DNA from: Dipylidium caninum
Taxonomy: Eukaryota; Platyhelminthes; Cestoda; Cyclophyllidea; Dipylidiidae
DNA: 64,000 nt
Assembly: GCA_017562135.1 (NCBI GenBank)
Contig: QEYB01000180.1
Span: 1,612,001-1,676,000, forward strand
Direction of reading: 5' to 3'
Part shown: positions 61,719 through 64,000 of the stretch, in pieces
Numbering within the stretch: the first letter of the stretch is position 1
Layout: each line of letters opens with the position of its first letter
Notes under the pieces: generated by a model
Told to the model about the DNA's origin: nothing
Database searches by the model: none
Seen by the model: only the letters and a program-made list of their open reading frames with translations
Position numbers and translations under genes: made by a program

Positions 61719-64000
61719 GCAACACACGTTTCTATGCTGGACGTCGGCGCAATGACTCCAGTGCCAACTCGCTTGTCAGTGAGCCTGCGCTTATTCACCC
61801 GCCGCTTCCTGCCGTGGTTGACTCGCCGCGATGCGGGAGCGATGGGGAGCGGTTGACAGTTGACCGTCTCGCTGATCCGGAGGGAGTGGCGCTCTGTTTG
61901 GAGCACTTCGAAGGAACCGTTTTTTTTTATAACATTAATCTCTATGGTTACCGTTGAAAAGGCTCAATTCTATCCGCCTTCCGTTTTCTCCCTCGATGAT
62001 GAATTGCCATTGCATGCACGAACCTCACAAGCGCAAGATTATTGCTGCTTAACTCCAGAGTGGATAATTAGCACCCGTCCTTGTTTGGTCCTCATTGAGA
62101 TGCATTTATCTCTCGAAGTACCGATGCTGGCAGACTTCCGACCTGATGCTGCTTTTGTTTAAGATGTTACTCTCGACAATATAAGTACTACTGCAGTTAT
62201 CTTAGCCACACTATCTTCTAGCAGATTATTTTCAAACACGCGGAGCCTACATGCGTCATTACACCACACGCGAAACGCATAGGACGTTTGAACTTACAAC
62301 GCCGTTTTTTGTAGCACGATGACGAGGTGGTTTCATACCCAAGCCTTCTCACGATGCCGGTGAGCGAATTCGCCAGTCGTGTTCTCAAGGGCGTTGTGGG
62401 ATCTGCAAGGCTCTCCGACTGTTCCTCGGTGCTCCCCAGGACACTACACCTCGAGCACGTCAAATTGGATAAATTTGCCTACAAAGCAGGTAAGCCAATG
62501 CATTGTCTCCAACCCCCTTTTGATATCACCGGCCTGGTCTCTGACCCGTCAGATATGCTACCGGGTTCCTGTACAGGTCACAAAAGAATAGCGAGTCAGG
62601 CCATTTGGCGGGGAGGAATCTAGATGACTGCCCCTCACCGAACGTTAGGCGCAGCAGAGACGCTATAATGTGCCTACAATTCACCACTATGGGTTGTACC
62701 AGATGACGGGGGCCTTGATACCTCATAGTAGATGTGCCCATCACCACTGTTATCAGGACTCTAACTCTATTTTCTGACCTTCCATATAGTGAACAATATG
62801 GCAAACTCCGGTTATTGCATGCCCTCTCGAGTGGTTAGCGCGTGGAGGCGTCTGCACATTTGAAATGTCCTACTCCTCCAGACTCTTGATTGTCATGACG
62901 ATATCATGTTTTCGCAAAACATCATCGATGATTTACATTGATCTATCAAAAAAATGTGCTACTCCCGTCATCAGCAACCTTTAGGGCTTCCCGATCTGAC
63001 ATTTCCCCATGGAACGTGCTACAGGAGAGCGGGCGTAGCACCAGGCACAAGCTACATTCATCAGGCTACGTAGCCATTTCCTCCCAGCAATCTGTCGTAG
63101 ACGCCTCTCTTCAGACCTCATCTTTTTTGATGATAATATTTGGCAATGTCCATTCTTCGACTCGGATTTGGTAACACACACACAATTCTTAAGTCACCAG
63201 TGAGTTAATTTTTGGCCCACACACATTCAATCTGCTGACCTATTTCAGCAAAATAGTCAGTAGCTTGTCACGGGCCTCTGCCTTTTATTGCCTCCACCGG
63301 GCTCTTCGAAGAAGGACTTGTGTGGTGATCAACTCGCGGATGTCCTCCTACTTCCTAGATGCCTCGTTACTTCCTCAAAACAACTCTTCTAACCAATTCC
63401 CAAGTTTCCTGATTTTACCAGTCAATATGTACAACCGAGTTGTTTCAATGAAACGAATGCTCTTGGATGGTCACGCGTTCCCCATCCTGCCCGATGTCGG
63501 GTGGCGTGTGGCCGTCCCTCGCTTGGACGCGGAAAAGGAAGACACTGAGGCGACTCTCGACGCGCCAAATTGGCACCGGTGGACTGGTTTGGAGGATATC
63601 ATGGCTACACCCCCGTGGATTATTTCCAAAATTCTAAGTGGGGGAAAAGAAGCAGACGTGCGGATGGTTTTCGTTCGGCGGCAGTCTGATGATTGTGGAG
63701 ATGCCATCTGCCCGTCGTTGCGCAAGTCGATATTTGGCCGTGAGTTTTCGTTTCTTTATCCTTCATTATTAAAAAATGACCGCCTAGCCCTCGGCAAGGC
63801 CCTCCTCATAAATTGCCTCTTTGGGGTGAAGCGCGAGACTTTCTACTCGGTAATGCTCTCCATCTTCTGCCCATATCAGAAAGCAGGGACCAGCTCATTC
63901 GTCCATTACCGCTTCCTCAGTGTTGGGAGAGGCGGCTTTTGCTTGTTGGTATGTGCGAGGCTACTTGCCGCGCAGTACGGAAGCTCTCACGCCGAAATCA
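61719..64000 (+). CDS. Unidentified multi-exon gene, 3' end off the window
   Basis: Candidate exons 61719-61918, 62315-62489 and 63257 onward join in phase. The second is bounded by TTTTTTGTAG and GCAG/GTAAGC and reads VVSYPSLLTMPVSEFASRVL, then TLHLEHVKLDKFAYKA. The third continues VSSLSRASAFYCLHRALRRR, TCVVINSRMSSYFLDASLLP, FLILPVNMYNRVVSMKRMLL and IMATPPWIISKIL. It may stop at a donor GGCC/GTGAGT (63740), but its frame has no stop from about 63.2 kb to the window end (over 260 codons), far longer than chance allows. The first piece has a weak donor (ACC/GTTTTT) and could instead end at a stop at 61957. I cannot name the protein. The stretch with L-RAL-RR-VVI-R followed by LLPQ slightly recalls the Ku core, which is too weak to use as an annotation. 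Confidence 0.6.

Noticed and set aside
1..64000. CRISPR arrays, prophage, insertion sequences, bacterial operons
   Set aside because: The genes are spliced eukaryotic genes; no direct-repeat/spacer array, integrase or transposase reading was found.

Overview
The window is eukaryotic and probably comes from a parasitic flatworm, most likely a tapeworm. This rests on the intron pattern (a class of 29-55 nt mini-introns beside kilobase introns), ATG codons sitting just after strong 3' splice sites (as expected for spliced-leader trans-splicing), long stretches rich in simple repeats, and the gene content. No bacterial operon, CRISPR array, rRNA, convincing tRNA or transposase/reverse transcriptase is visible.

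Left part (1-14 kb), compact genes. Two tandem plus-strand copies of a divergent pyruvate kinase: the first has lost its 5' exons off the window edge (1-2803), the second is complete (4952-7545, 9 exons, 620 codons). Their shared exons have identical lengths. Both depart from pyruvate kinase at active-site positions and both carry a C-terminal extension. Then, on the minus strand, ribosomal protein L36 (10879-11223, one 36-nt intron) and an intronless bifunctional pseudouridine-degrading enzyme (pseudouridine-5'-phosphate glycosidase fused to a PfkB sugar kinase, 11969-14095, probable mitochondrial presequence).

Middle (17-30 kb). A polypeptide N-acetylgalactosaminyltransferase (type II Golgi mucin-type O-glycosylation enzyme) on the plus strand. 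Ten exons give an unbroken 625-codon frame; an eleventh begins the third lectin repeat and the very C-terminus is not resolved.

Right part (30-64 kb). Gene-poor, GC-variable and rich in microsatellites. On the minus strand, dispersed exons between about 49.0 and 41.8 kb join with consistent phase and read like the beta-propeller of a divergent integrin alpha subunit; further minus-strand candidate exons lie at 40.5-39.9, 36.5 and 35.5 kb. On the plus strand, a 224-codon first exon starts directly after a 3' splice site at 55854, and a gene that runs off the right edge has a frame open from about 63.2 kb to the end. I cannot name these last two with confidence, nor say whether they are one gene.

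The genes look like an ordinary metazoan neighbourhood (glycolysis-like enzyme, ribosome, nucleoside salvage, glycosylation, adhesion), not a functional cluster. The most unusual content is the pair of pyruvate-kinase paralogues with eroded catalytic motifs.
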